A stretch of 64,000 nucleotides of DNA, taken from Phoebastria nigripes (Eukaryota; Chordata; Aves; Procellariiformes; Diomedeidae). Under the pieces are notes generated by a model. That model did no database searches. It was not told where the DNA came from and worked only from the letters and a program-made list of their open reading frames with translations. Below, in pieces: positions 11,882-24,704 of this stretch. The translations under genes were made by a program, and so were the position numbers. Numbering within the stretch: position 1 is the first letter of the stretch; each line of letters opens with the position of its first letter. The stretch is from positions 424,978 through 488,977 of the forward strand of contig JAYKAV010002946.1 of assembly GCA_035582835.1 (NCBI GenBank), given 5' to 3'.

Positions 11882-13340
11882 ACCAAATTACTGGATCTCA
11901 GCAAGAAGCCATAAACTAAACTGAAGATACACCAAAGAGGAGAAACTTAGATTGCCTCAGTTCCTCTCTCCATCCCAGGTGGGAGCAGGAGCGGTGCGTT
12001 GGAGACCTACGTAGATTCCCTGCCAATATAATCTCAGCCCCATCCCAAGTACCAAGTGCCTCTTGCCAAGCCATCTGCTGCATGTTGGGTGCTGAGGCTG
12101 TCAAAACCCAAGTCATGGCCCACCAAGCTGGTAATGTGCCTCTGGGGCCACATCCAGAAATAACACATCCCTCTGCAACACCTCAGAGCCTTGCAAGCCC
12201 TACTCACCGCCACGCAAAAACCTTACTCTACCACCAAGGCTTTTACCTATTNCTCTCCTTTGTCACCTACCATCTCAGCCAGTAAATCTCTTTCACATAC
12301 TGTCTCACAGTAGGTATCTAAACAGACTCCTTCCCACTTGATAGGTCTTTTACAGCTGAAGCATCTTCAGCATCATATCCATAAGAGACAAGAAGCTAAC
12401 TTGAGTTTGTGGTCCTGCCTGAGCTACACGTTCATGAGTAAGACATTTTGCATGCCTTGATTAACCCTCTCAGGTGATCTTTCTGTACTACACTGACACA
12501 AGCATATCACATGCAGGGAGAGGAGCACATCGTAAAAAGAGTTTCAGATCCTTAGCAGTATTGTTAAAGGGAAGACTGAACATAAAAATAGATAAAATAG
12601 TTTACAACTGCCATTTCATTTGCTCATTAACAATGAAGTAAAAATAACAATACTTAAAACTTTAATAGTAATAGCTATCTTGTATTTACTAGGGGTACCT
12701 AGTTCCCCGAAGCCTAGTTGAATTTATTGGATGGTGCAAAAATTAACAAAAGCTGTGAGTTCATCTATGTTTGAATCCCTCCCCCCCACCCCCCCAAAAA
12801 AAAAAAAAAAAAAAAATCAAGCTCCTTGAAGGGAATCCATCAATTCCTTAACAACAGTAGGATTTCAGCTACTGCAGTATCATAATTTCTTGCAGAAATT
12901 GAAAGTATATCCCACTTGCTATGCATATATGTTGTAATTACCTTAAAAAGTAACTTTGGAAATAAAAACCTATATACAATAGCACTAATAATAATAAATA
13001 TCAAAGTGAAAAAATCTGATTTAGAAGCATTAATGTGGGCAATGGATCATCATCTAAGCCAAACAGCTTAGCTAATACAATCAGCTTAATTTTATTACCA
13101 TCATCCATAGGACATCAACAAATAATCACCAAAGAAACTCAGGGTATCTGACCACAAGACATTAGCCATTTTTATGGCAAAATGTCTAGTGAAAAAAAGG
13201 CAAAAAGAGATATATAACTGGCATCCAGCCATTCTAAAAACCAAGAGCTGATCAGCACTCAGCAGTCTCAGCCTCAAGGTTGTCTGTATTCATTATTTAT
13301 GCAATAGAGACAAAAGTTTAATCTTTACACACAAAGCATG
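11882..13340. other. Unique non-coding DNA with a C/A tract
   Basis: I see no gene here. A short moderately GC-rich patch lies at about 11950-12240. The frames on it (11916-12116 minus, 12082-12285 plus) overlap each other and show no known motif. A single N lies at 12252. Confidence 0.6.
12777..12816. repeat. Low-complexity C-run followed by 21 A
   Basis: A C-rich stretch interrupted by single T and A bases runs directly into 21 A bases at 12796-12816. It is pure low-complexity sequence with no tail-like upstream body. Confidence 0.9.
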
Positions 13341-14197
13341 ACATTTTTGCAGCCGACGCAAAACTGGGGGAAGTGGCTGATGCACCAGAGGGTTGTGCTG
13401 CCATTCAGAAGGACCTTAACAGGCTGGAGAAATGAGCCAACAGGAACTGTATGGATTTCAACAATGGGAAATGCAAAGTCCTGCACCTGGGGAGGAATAA
13501 AACCCCATTCACCTGTACAAGCTGGGGGCTGACCAGCTGGAAAGCAGATATGTGGAAAAGGCCCTGGGTGTCCTAGTGGACACCAAGTTAGACACTAACT
13601 CAAGCAATGCACTCTTAGAGCAAAGAAGGACAAACAGCCTCCTAAGCAGCATTAGGCAGAGGGTAGCCAGCAGGTTGAGGGGGGTGATCCTTCCCCTCTG
13701 CTCAGCAGTGGTGAGAGATACCTGGGAGTGCTGGGTCCAGTGCTGGGCTCACCACTATGAGACAGNGACGTACTGGAGCAAGTCCAGGGAAAAGCAAGAA
13801 AGATGATTAAGGGACTGGACCATCTGTCATACAAGGAGAGGCTGAGAGAGCTGGGACTGTCCAGGCTGGAGCAGAGAAGGCTCAGGGGATCTGATCCATG
13901 TGTACAAATACCTGACGGGAGGAGTAAAGAAGAGGGAGCCAGGCTCTTCTCAGTGGTGCCCAGGGACAGAACAATGAGAGGCAATGGACACTAACTGAAA
14001 TACAGGAAATTCCACCTAAACATAAGAAAGCACTTTTCTACTGTGAAGGTGGTCAGACATTGGAACAGGTTGCCCAGAGAAGCTGTGGAGTCTCCATCCC
14101 TGGAGTTACTCAAAACCCAGCCAGACACAGCCCTGAGCAACCTGCTCGGAGCAGGAGGTTGGATTAGATTATCTCCAGAGGTGCCTTCCTGCCTCAA
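13341..14197 (+). mobile_element. CR1 LINE, 5'-truncated 3' part
   Basis: The segment follows the CR1 consensus as I know it: the end of the reverse transcriptase domain, then the region coding for ERLRELGLxxLExRRLRG and GARLFSVVPxDRT, then [18 protein letters not shown], and finally the 3' region ending AGATTATCTCCAGAGGTGCC. CR1 elements are non-LTR retrotransposons that copy by target-primed reverse transcription and are usually 5'-truncated, as here: only about 0.86 kb of a roughly 4.5 kb element remains. The terminal 8-base tail typical of CR1 (ATTCTATG-like) is missing or degraded after 14197. Confidence 0.95.
13346..14170 (+). pseudogene. Decayed CR1 reverse transcriptase C-terminus
   Basis: The CR1 polymerase copies element RNA into DNA at a nicked target. 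This remnant starts at the catalytic box: the codons at 13346-13357 read Phe-Ala-Ala-Asp, where active CR1 copies have Phe-Ala-Asp-Asp, so one catalytic aspartate is lost. An in-frame TGA lies at 13433-13435. A frame change occurs near 13500, after which the frame resumes with LGVLVDTKLD-like sequence, and further breaks lie near 13766 (an N) and 13890. The remaining open pieces (13552-13806, 13803-13994, 14043-14270) are parts of one ancestral frame, not separate genes. It cannot be active. Confidence 0.9.
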
Positions 14198-14883
14198 AAA
14201 TCAAACTCACACTGAATGGTTATCCTCAGTTTACTCTCTTTCTACCATCCTGACAACACTCGTCAACTAAAGTAAAACAAACAAATGTGCATGCACACAC
14301 ACCACCACAGAAAAAAAAACCCAAACGCCTAGCTAAAATGGAGCTAAACTCCACTGAGATTCAAGAAATCTTCTCTGAAAGATACATGAACTTTTTTGTT
14401 CAAAGAATTTGACTACTGCACCAAGACGATTAGCCCAGCAGTCATTTACACAGAATACTCTTCTGTGGTTCATACTTTTGAAAAGCTATAGAAGCACAGA
14501 GTATTTTCACTACTTCTGAACAGAAGCAACACAATTTTTTTTTTCAGTTTTCTACAATCACAGTATTTGATCCAACTCAAAAAGAAAATACATTTACAGA
14601 AGATCTCTCTCTTCCCACCTAAAGAAAGAACAAACATTGTTAGCAGCCAAGCATAAGAAATTATAAAGCCTACCAAGCCATCTATAAAGTAAGGAGAAGA
14701 CTATTCTTGCTGCACATCACTATCCTTGGGAACTTCATCTATTGAGGCCACCTCTATAACAGACCCAATACCTAAAATTAGCCAACAGAGAATTTTTCTT
14801 TATCCAAAGGGAATAAGTGGTCTCTTCACTCAAAACCAGAGAGAGTTGTTCATGTTTTAAACCTCTATTCTTAATATTTTCAG
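14198..14883. other. Non-coding DNA between the CR1 and the G/T stretch
   Basis: I see no gene or element. It holds a short CA-rich stretch at about 14292-14308 followed by a run of A, and an A/T-rich remainder. Confidence 0.6.
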
Positions 14884-15084
14884 GTTTGCTTGGTGGNTTT
14901 TTTTTTCCATTCTTGGGGTTTTTTTTGTTTGATTGTTTTTGGTTGGGTTTTTTGTGTGGTTTTGTTTGTTTGTTTGGGGTTTTGGGGGGGGGTGTTGGTT
15001 TTTTGTGGGGTTTTTTTGATTGGTTTTTTGTTTGTTTTTGTTTTTTGTTTGGTTTGGTTTTTGTTTGTTTGTTGNGGGGGGGGG
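14884..15084. repeat. G/T-only low-complexity stretch with G-runs
   Basis: Over about 200 bases the plus strand holds only about four C and three A; everything else is G or T (plus two N). T-runs alternate with G-runs, including GGGG at 14976-14979, nine G at 14984-14992, GGGG near 15007 and nine G at 15076-15084. Single N bases lie at 14897 and 15075. The three overlapping open frames on each strand (poly-Phe/Gly/Val or poly-Lys/Asn/Pro) are composition artefacts. Confidence 0.9.
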
Positions 15085-16443
15085 CACGGAACCAGGTCCA
15101 TCAATGTGTTAATATTAATAAGAATCACAAGCTTATCTAAAATAGTATTTCTCCACAATGACAAGGAATGAACAAGCCTTCGGAAATTTTTTCTTAAACA
15201 ACATGCTATACCCAACCTGACCTGTTTACAAGAACTTGGCATCTAAAAGCATGATTAAAAAAAGAGACAAAAAAGTTAAGTACTGTTACCTCCCATCAAA
15301 AACAGTTTAACAATCTGATTTCTCTGAGATAAAAGGAAATGTAGTCTTAACCCCATTAGCCTGTGTTTGTACACTACCTACTAGTACACGGCCTTGATTG
15401 AATAAGGTTCTATACACAATCCACAAACGTTACTCTCTTGTTCCATATTAAAAATTCCCTTACTAGTCATAGTATAATGTTGCTAAAAATATTGTTTGCT
15501 CTTAAAAACAAACACTTATATTGTAATACTTATATTTGCTGTAGTTCAGAAACCATCTCTTGACAGCAAAAACAGTGTTATTCACATATTCACTCTTTCA
15601 CAGAGTTGTTATCTTAAGTCATTTAGATAACTTCATCTGCAAGACGCATGTCATCGGCATACAACATAAATACAAGAAACCCCTAAAAACACATATAGCA
15701 TTGTAGCAAACAGGTGGAAGCTGGATTTGACAGAAGAAATATTGGCTATTCCTATGTCTGGAAATGCATTCCATAATCTTCCGTGATGATTAATATATCC
15801 CACATGCAAAAGCCTGCATAAAAGACCAAGCAACAGCTGTAATTTACTGAAGGAGGTAGGACAGCTCAGCAGTAGAAGCCATCCAAGTTGTAAAATGACA
15901 GTGTATTAGTAGTTCCCATCCATTTAATTACAGTTTAAACCTTCCGATCTGACACAGTAATAAACTGAAAAATGCTGCATTACTGGCTATTTTTTTCTTT
16001 AAGACAGATGTTGTACATGGTATATTGTGGACCTTTTCCATCTCTTCCTTTCTTGCTGGTTATTGCCTGGCTAACAGGATGTTTCATTTTAATGAAAAAT
16101 ACATTAGTGCATTAAGATAAGGTCATCAGTTCTTAAGTTAAATGCAATTTCTGTAATAAAATTAATTGTATAGCCCACATAAATTTTTTTATATGGGTTA
16201 AACACTTTTAATTACTACCTAAATTTTGTTCAACTGAATGTTTAAATGGAGTATTCCCCTATAAAAAGAATGCATACACTGTGAAATGCCTTTACAGTTC
16301 TTGACGGCATGCCTTCTATATGTTATACTGTAATACAGTAAGTGGTCATCAGTGTTAAAGTCTACATAAGTCTCTTGAGCAAGGCTAAGGGGAAGGAGGC
16401 AGAGGAAAGAAAACTGCCAGGCTATGCAGTCTGTGACAACTGG
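15085..16443. other. Unique AT-rich non-coding DNA
   Basis: I see no gene, RNA gene or transposon. The part at about 16080-16340 is unique and very AT-rich, with several TAATTA/ATTAAT-like words, but nothing more can be said from one sequence. Confidence 0.6.
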
Positions 16444-16540
16444 GTTTGAGGGTGGACCTGGTTGCTGAGGGCCACGTCCAGTTGGGTTTTGGGTATTTTT
16501 AAGGATGGAGACCCCATAATCTGTCTGAACACCCTGGTAT
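16444..16540 (-). mobile_element. Old CR1 LINE scrap, antisense
   Basis: Words such as GTCCAGTTGGGTTTTGGGTAT and AAGGATGGAGACCCCATAAT match the antisense of the CR1 region just before its 3' end (consensus style: a GGATGGAGACTCCACAACCTC block preceded by TTGAATATCTCC). The match covers only about 100 bases and is strongly diverged, so it is an old copy. Confidence 0.65.
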
Positions 16541-17073
16541 ACAACATTATAAAGTAGAAAATGTTTTGCCAGTTATTTATAAATCTTGTTCTTTTTCATA
16601 TGAACAGCAAACATTATTTGATGTAAATATCAAATCATTAATGTAGCAGAAGTTGGAGCTCAGACAGATCACCTCTCAGATTACTGTANCAATCTTTGGC
16701 TATTAAAAAACCCCCTCATGTTTTCTCAGTAATATTTGTATACTTAGCATGAAGTGGAACAGCTCACACATGAAAGACAACATTAGGATGACTTTATCCC
16801 ACTAGTTACAAAGTTCTACCAAAATGTGAGACAAAACACTAATAAATTCTCCATTCCATTCAAAAGCAGAGGTATAACCCTGGGTCCTCTATGCCTTGGA
16901 TGGCTTAGATGGATGTTAAGAGGACTTTGAACAATTAAGTTTCATAAATGGTGCATAGTCCCTTTTTAAAGTCCTTACAACATTAGTTTGTACAGGCTAA
17001 AGGATAGTTTTTTTCCTGAGATAGAACAAGGTTCTCCCTCAGGAAAATTTTGTTTCAACCAGGATTAAAATAA

Positions 17074-17103
17074 TTTTTTTTTTTTTTTAAATTTTTTTTT
17101 TTT
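17074..17103. repeat. Poly-T tract (15 T, AAA, 12 T)
   Basis: Two T-runs separated by AAA. Confidence 0.9.
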
Positions 17104-17597
17104 AATTCAGCTCCTGAACCTCCAAAGTAATAACCAAGTATTAATTCACTTCTAAGTCAGATGCCATTGAACTGCATAATGACAGGCCCTGGGACTTGAA
17201 CCATGGATTTATGGATTAATTCAACATGCATACTTTTTCTAGGATATTTTTAGTTTTATGCTTACAACTCAATGCATATTAATCAATTGATTTATGAAAA
17301 CAATATTACTATACTAACTTAAACATGTTTCCATATTTCAGTATCAGATTAAATTTTACATTTTATGTGCTCTTCATTTTAACTGAACTGGATTGTGTCA
17401 ACAAAAAAGTCATCCTATATAGAGAAAAGAATTGTTTTCATTAAAGGAAGGTTTGGAAATACTTGCCTTTTATGGCCTCAGACTTAATAAATTGTTAGAT
17501 TAATTAAGTGAATGTATAATATTCTGTGACAGAAAAAGTTGATACAAGCATCTCCTATAGTGTTCCTCATTGTGCTTTCTAAGTGTATGTTAGCCAT

Positions 17598-17615
17598 AAA
17601 AAAAAAAAAAAAAAA
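17598..17615. repeat. Poly-A homopolymer (18 A)
   Basis: Eighteen A bases, producing the poly-Phe run in the minus-strand frames 17484-17738 and 17579-17980. No poly-A signal is visible immediately upstream. Confidence 0.9.
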
Positions 17616-19086
17616 GCAGCCCGTTTTTCTTTTACAGCATCCACTAGGTGTGATTTTGTTGCAGCTGAATGAACAGTATAACATCTTTGCATCATTGCCA
17701 GTAACATGATTCCTTGTTTTGAAGTCAAACACAGCCAAATCGCATTAAGAGTTGCTAGCTCCAGCATTACCTCCGTAAAAGAAATCATTGTCACTCTACA
17801 GGGAGAATGACATAATAGCACAAGGGAAAGCACGGTAACCTTAAGCAGCTGAAAACTAGTTAGAGAAGAAGCCTGTCCAATTCGAAGATATTTGGGCATC
17901 TGACCTCCAAATCCTAGGCAGTCTGTAGTGAGAGAGGAGGAGGGAGAACAGAAACAGCCCATATACATGTGTTCATACATATACTGTGTTCAGGTATCTG
18001 GGTATGCATGCAGAAAAGCAATGAAATAATTAGCACTTCAGCTCTGCATCCGTGAGACACTGGTAGTAGAATACAGTGAAGGCGGCAAGAGTCCTCAAAG
18101 ACCTACCCATATGGATGGAAATTATCTGAAAAATCCAGTTCTAGAAAATATACCTGACAGAAATATCCCAAACAAGCAGCAAATGAGCAAAAGGGTTTAT
18201 TAGGTTCTTTCCCTTTCTGTGTTTTTTAATCAATTAACCCCATGTTTTCTTTTCCTCTGACCTTAAGGCATTTTTAACTATTCATACTCTTCTTAGAACT
18301 AGAAAATAATTACTTAACTGTCACGTAAAAGCAGTAAATTTTCCTCACAGTCTGTCAAATTCTTGATTACCTTTGACATATCTAATGCAAATTTGTGCTC
18401 AGTTATATTAGGAATAGGTACTTTGTTTCAGTTTTTTTTATACATCAGAGTCATTTTTTGGAGCTCTTCTTCCTTTGGTTTGCTTCTCTCAATCATTTAA
18501 ATTAAATCAAAGTCAAATATACATGTTTGTGGGAATGGTTTTGAAATTCTAACTAAATTACTAAGTTACAAACTAATGAAATAAAACTTTATAGCAACAG
18601 CCAGCACAGATGATATTAGCTATTTGAAAAATATCAGTCCTAGGTGATTTCATTAAATTGTTTAAACTCAACAGGTGTTTCAAAAATTGCTTATAAATAT
18701 CATATTTAATAAGAGAAGTCTAGTGAGATTGTTACTCATTCAAAGGATTTAAACTGCACCCACATCCTTTTGGCTACAATACATTCTCATTCCCTTATCA
18801 AATTGCTGTCATTTGGCTACTTCCTTTTGGTCCCTTGCCCAGAATAATTGATCCATCAAATGAAGTTTCACAGGTGCAAGATTTACAGTGAAAAATGTAT
18901 TTTGGGCATTTTTAATAATCTGCAAGCTTTCTCTCCATAAAGTTCTTTATTAAATTAAACAGAGTTTGAATCCCCATACATTTTTGCTAAGGCTGTTCAA
19001 TTACACTTAGATATGAAAACTTTGATTTTTGACCAAGTATACCAGTTTCTCTCTTGCTCATTTTAAAATTATACTCGCTCCTTTCT

Positions 19087-19088
<2 letters not shown>

Positions 19089-19140
<52 letters not shown>

Positions 19141-19156
19141 TTTTTGGTGGGGGGGG
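19089..19156. repeat. Long poly-T tract ending in a G-run
   Basis: Thirty-two T, one C, then 24 T, followed by GGT and a run of eight G at 19149-19156. This is the longest homopolymer of the window. The Lys-rich minus-strand frame 18987-19211 is only its translation. Confidence 0.95.
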
Positions 19157-21532
19157 AATCACCTTTAGATCCACAAGAATTCTGTAATATCCTCTCCTTT
19201 TTCAAATGCATTTATTTTTGCTAGTGACTAAAACAGCTAATATCATGAAACCATTATTATAAACACCGAGTGTTGTCCAAAACAGCAACATTTGAAACTA
19301 TTTCTGAAGTATGCAAGTAAAGGTACAGGTTCACAAGCAACCTCCACATTAACAGATTAATTACACTCACTCTCCTGTTATTGATATTTGCATATGAGCA
19401 TGCAGACGTCCACGAGCAGAAAGGGGAAAGCCTCGACGCAACTGAAAATTCCAACACCACCTCACATTGCCCTTTTTTCTGAAGCCACTGCCACCTCTTT
19501 TCCGAGCAAAAACGTTTCAAGGCTTTGCAAGTCAGCTTCACAGTGGAGGACAACACAATGAATATGAATCTAATTATATTTAAAGTGCAACTTTCCTTGG
19601 TTTCACATATATTCCTGTGGAAATTATACCCTCTGGAGATCTGCAAGGTTTCCAAGAACCTTTGCCCAATGCTTACTCTTCAAGAAGCATCTCTGCCTCA
19701 AGGCTCTATTTTAAACAGAGGCCAGCTCTGGGCTCTGAAGGAAACTGCCTTGCATTTCACACAGCAACACCTCCTAGCTTTTATTACACCAAAAATAACA
19801 TAGCACCTGAAGATAACACCACTATAGCAAGCCTCCCCAAGAATCAGAAACGACACAGATTAAAAATGTAACAGTTATGTACACCAGCACCACCTGGTGA
19901 TAGCTACAGTGAAGCACAAAATGATTTGGTTGGATCAGGTTACTGGTGAACATCCACGCTGTGCTAGCAGTCAATTTTTCTCTTGATGCTCTGTGTGGTG
20001 CACTGGGTCAGAGCCTCGGGGTTGGGACCAGGATGCTCCAGTCCCAGGCACAGTCACCACACCTGCCCCTGAGAAAGTGAGGATTTATTCCTGGGCAGCT
20101 CTTCTCCACCAGCATATACTTCTCCCTACCTTTCAGCTATGTGTACACAGCACAGCAAGGTGCGATACCATAACACCTGAAGTAGCACTGTGTTCTCCAA
20201 AACCAGCATGGGTCAGACTTGTGTATTTAGTAAGCTCACTGCACAAAACAACAGGATTTTCAGGTATCAACATAACGGCATCGGCAATCATAGATATTGT
20301 GGCAAGTCTCAGTGTAAGCTCTCTTGCAAGGTTCAACNGCTTTTAGCGCTTCTCCAAGCAGGCTTTCATGTCTGTATAACAGATAGTACAGAAAACCATG
20401 GAGTACTTCAGGCTGTGTAACCCTGAAACCCTGTAATTGCCCAGTACTGGCAACGCTGACAGCAAGTATTGCTGCTGCTAGTAACAGGCCACACGCTTTG
20501 TATGGCACTCCCAGGGCTCCCGAGTGAGGCTTGGCGGGCTTGCTTTGTATAAATTTGCCTTCAAATGCATGGAGCTTTGTTTTTGCTCAGTTTAGATAAA
20601 AACAGCAATTCCTCTACTGATCAGCTGGCTACAGCTAATTTGTTTTACATTTGCTGGGCAGAACTGGCTTTCCAGGGTAACAAAGAAAACCAAGCATCTA
20701 ACGTGCATAAAAATGCACTATAAATAGTAAATTTAGATGCAAAAGCATTGCAGACCAAATGGAAGAAAAAGCAGAGTGTAAAACACATAACAGCAAACGT
20801 AAAAATGACCAAGTGGCTCCTTGAGTGAGGATCCCACGCACCACCAGACTAAACCCACTGACCTGATTTCACATTTCACTTCTAAGGAAATTTGCTTCAG
20901 GCATCAGATCAACTACCACTAAAGAAAGTTTGGGAAATGAGAAATCCCATGAGAAGGTCTGCTTTCATCACCACTGAGCATGACAAGAGTATCAGTTTCC
21001 TTGAGTAGCCAGTACACATCTAGGAGGGGTATTTCCAAGTGTACTGACCAAAGTTAGAGGGCCCAGAGCTACAAGGAGGGCTTGGAGCCACAGAAGCATG
21101 TGGCACAGTCTGCACATTGCGTCTTCAGCAGATACAAATGCCCAAGCAGAACAACTCCTGATGAGAAATTCCAGCCGGTGCTATCCTGGAGCTGATCTCA
21201 CCAAGCTGACAGACCTTTTGTAAATTGATATATTAGTTCTTAAAGAAGGTAATAGTTTTCTCTCGAGATATGACAAATTATTCTCTTCTTCAACTGACCG
21301 TATATTTATTTGTTCAGGACAGGACTACAAATTTAAGTTTAGCAGGAACTGTTTTAATTTCCTAGTCTCAAAAGAGCAAAGCTAGCAAACCTGATCACTC
21401 TGTCTTTGATCTTCCTTACTTGTAGACAAGCTGTAAGAGATTAAGCTCTTTTCCCATTACTTAATCACTTAAAGTGATACTCTAGGATTCCCAAGGGTAA
21501 ATGCATTAGCTACTGATCAGTCTGAGCACGCC

Positions 21533-21547
21533 TTTTTTTTTTTTTTT
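21533..21547. repeat. Poly-T homopolymer (15 T)
   Basis: Fifteen T bases following CC. Confidence 0.9.
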
Positions 21548-22684
21548 CTCCTTTTCTGAAGAGATTGAAAGATTTATAAAATATTGTTAGCTTATGCAAT
21601 TTGGACTGGAATTTCAGAAATCCTTTGATAATTTAGAGGCATAACTCTTGTTTAAGCCAACATGTAAAGAGAATTCAACTGGCTACTTTTTAATATCTTG
21701 TAAACTGCTCATTTTTATGATTTTTTTTTCCCACGTTTCATATTATGTACATTTTCACTTTCTTTAAGGCTACAAGAAAATATTCTTACAATCTGGAAAG
21801 GGAAGAGTCAGTGCGTTAAATTAAAATCCTTGATTATTTCTGTGCCATACAGCAACAATTTAAGGTAAAGGTTTGCAGGANTTGCATCATTTCCCTATAT
21901 ACTCTATGTCCACCGTATCTCAGTTCCAATTGTATTAAGCCCTAGGGTTTCTCAGTCTGGGAAAGAATTGATCCTTAAGAAAACTGCCTGAACAGTTTCT
22001 AACTTACTTGTATATACATTTTTTTAACCTAACTGCATTTATATCCTTCCAGAATTATTAAATTCTCCTCAGGGAACCCACAGGAAGGCAAAGGAAGCCT
22101 TCCAAAGGAAGGGATTTTTTTCAATCTTAGACACAGTGACAACTGCATAATATAATGATGGCAAATATATGGGATTACTGCCAGACTCTCATCCAAGACA
22201 CTCTGATGTCTTCATCTAGTCAAATATGTTATCCAAATAAAATTATATTATGCAGAGCAAAATGAATGTTATGTTATGGATTTTGGCATGAAACCATAGT
22301 GATTTTTAACTCAGTTGTCCGCCATGATTCAGGACATTAATTGGAATATAAATTGTACAGATGCACATTCTGCATTAAGTGACCTTTTTCTTTCAATGTC
22401 TTATAGAATCATTTGTCTCTAAAATGACCACTCTATGAAAAACAAAAAACCTGGTATCACACAGAAAAATCAGTACTGCTTAGATAATGTAAATATTTGT
22501 AAAACTTACTGTTCTTAAAAATCAAAGTATTCAAGCACTTCCAATGGCTTTTCAAGTAGATCTTAGTTTAATGCAAGAGAACTTATCTCCTTATTACAAT
22601 TCTTGATAACACCACTAAAAGGTCCTCCTTGAAAGGTATGAGCAGATAATTACTAAAACATGCACATACAAATTCCAGGTTTAG

Positions 22685-22699
22685 TATGGTATGGTATGG
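22685..22699. repeat. (TATGG)3 minisatellite
   Basis: Three perfect copies of TATGG. Confidence 0.85.
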
Positions 22700-23341
22700 A
22701 AGCTGGCACAGCTATTCCCCTTGCCAGCTCCCTAGGGAGACCAGACCCATTTGGGATCAACTGCCTTCATCCTTTGTAAATTTAACACTCAAATTTAAAT
22801 ATCAAAAATCCTTAGTGAACTCTTACTTTATCTGAACTTGAAATTTAATCATACCTGAAAAAACAATTCAGAAAAACCCAAGACACTTTGAACCATATCA
22901 ATATTATTATTCATTCAAATATCATTATTTCCAGTGGAACTGAAATATTTCCTCAAGATAAAAAAAACATACATAAAACATGTCTATCTCATGCAGCAGT
23001 GAATGTCTGTCTGAATGCAGGCCTTGGGGGGAGGGGGGAGTGCAAGGGGAGAGAGAAAGAAAGAATACTCTTGATGGTAAATCTTAGAACTAAGAGTTCC
23101 TATATCTCTAATTAAATCAGTGCTACCACATCTCATTTATCCTCATTAAGAAAATGGGTGGAAATCACAATTGCCAACTGCATTAGAAGGAAGTCACCAA
23201 GTTATTATCCATTTGCTCTTCAAAATGGACCAAAAGGAAACCAAAACTATGCCAAGTTAGGGTAAAATAAAACACGTTATTACTAACTGTAAGCAACCTT
23301 ACCTTTAAGACCAGATGTATAACGGTTTAAGAAAGAAAAAA

Positions 23342-23359
23342 CAGCAGCAGCAGCAACAG
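23342..23359. repeat. (CAG)n trinucleotide repeat
   Basis: Four CAG, one CAA and one CAG. It is short, and the flanking sequence does not look coding. Confidence 0.85.
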
Positions 23360-24028
23360 AAAAAGGGCAAATTTACTAACCTTCTCTGCCCAGATAAAAG
23401 AAACCAGGTATGTCCTAAAGAAGAAATCATATCCATAGTTTGGAAAAGCATGATACGGTCTTACAATAATAGCTATGTGGTGTAAACATCCAAAGTCCAA
23501 GCAAACTTTTAGCTCTGCTGCTATTTCTGTAAGGATTGAGCAGTCATTATTTTGCCAGATATTTCTATGAAAATACCGCAAATATCGTCTCTGTCCTATT
23601 TCACTGATTTCTCAAAAAAAATTACAAACAATTTCAAAACACAACACAAAACTGTTAAGGAAAGATCATCAAAATCTTTTAACTGTCAACTAAGTTGAAG
23701 GCTTCTTTTCTCTGCTGATTCCCTGTCACATCCATTTGAAGCAGCCCTCTGTATTCAAGTCATGCCAACTCTTCCTCCCTGCTTCCCAAGCATCGGTGGG
23801 GCAAAGACTGAGAACCACAGCGGGGGAAAGCTCAGCTCAGGAGCTGTGCCTCCGGGTCAGCGCCCAGCCACACCGGCCCAGGGAAAGCAGCAGCTGAAAG
23901 TGAGTATGTGAACTCACACCCAAAGTCCTACTGCTCATTCAGAATAAGGCTTAAAATACACCACCTTGCTATGCCCTATTAATCACTTAATTTTCCTTTC
24001 TTTTATCCTTAGAAATGCCTGAACATTC

Positions 24029-24042
24029 TTTTTTTTTTTTTT
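24029..24042. repeat. Poly-T homopolymer (14 T)
   Basis: Fourteen T bases. Confidence 0.85.
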
Positions 24043-24148
24043 AATCTAGACAATTAAAATAAAAGTCAGACCAAATAGAATATGCATCATAGGAAAGAAA
24101 TTTCTCAACTGATGCTTTCCCAAGTTGTTACACTATAAAAAAAGTATT

Positions 24149-24170
24149 AAAAACAAAACAAAACAAAAAA
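24149..24170. repeat. (AAAAC)n microsatellite
   Basis: Three AAAAC-type units followed by a run of A. Confidence 0.8.
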
Positions 24171-24681
24171 GGTAAGGAACCATGACAAGTTCTACAGTCA
24201 GAGAATATTTAACATCCTGATACGACTGTAGGAGTACAAATTTAGTAAGGCCATTTCTAAAACAATAGTAACTAGCTAAATCAAGACATTATTTGATTTT
24301 TGAGGTAAGATAAGTTTATAAAGACTGACACATGATACAATGATGCTAGAAAGAGTAGTTGCTGTTGTCTGAAATTGTTTGGGGTTTTGCTGGGGGTGGG
24401 GGATGGTTTGTAAGTGAATTAAACATCCTGGAAACCTAAAAGCAGTCATCAGAAATATACTAATATTGTGTTCAGTCAAACGATGTTTGTAGCAATAACT
24501 AAGGGGATTAACTGATTACTTCCGGTAATATTTGCCTCCCCTAGGGCAGTCACTGGGTAAGTAAAATCAACTGTGCACCAAGTGTTCTCCTCTTTGTTTG
24601 CTTGGGATGTTTTCCTTCTCTTTTCTGAGAGTCAGCTGTTCAGTCTGTGACCAGTAAGTTAAATTAAGAAAAAGCTGCATG

Positions 24682-24704
24682 AATAATAAATAAATAAATA
24701 AATA
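24682..24704. repeat. (AAAT)n microsatellite
   Basis: An imperfect first unit and then four to five AAAT units. Confidence 0.85.

Noticed and set aside
13552..14270. Several separate plus-strand open frames
   Set aside because: They are pieces of one decayed CR1 reverse transcriptase frame, not individual genes.
14817..15242. Open frames rich in Phe/Gly or Lys/Asn/Pro on both strands
   Set aside because: They are pure consequences of the G/T-only composition.
17579..17980. 133-codon minus-strand frame
   Set aside because: No known domain, and it ends in a poly-Phe run encoded by the A homopolymer at 17598-17615.
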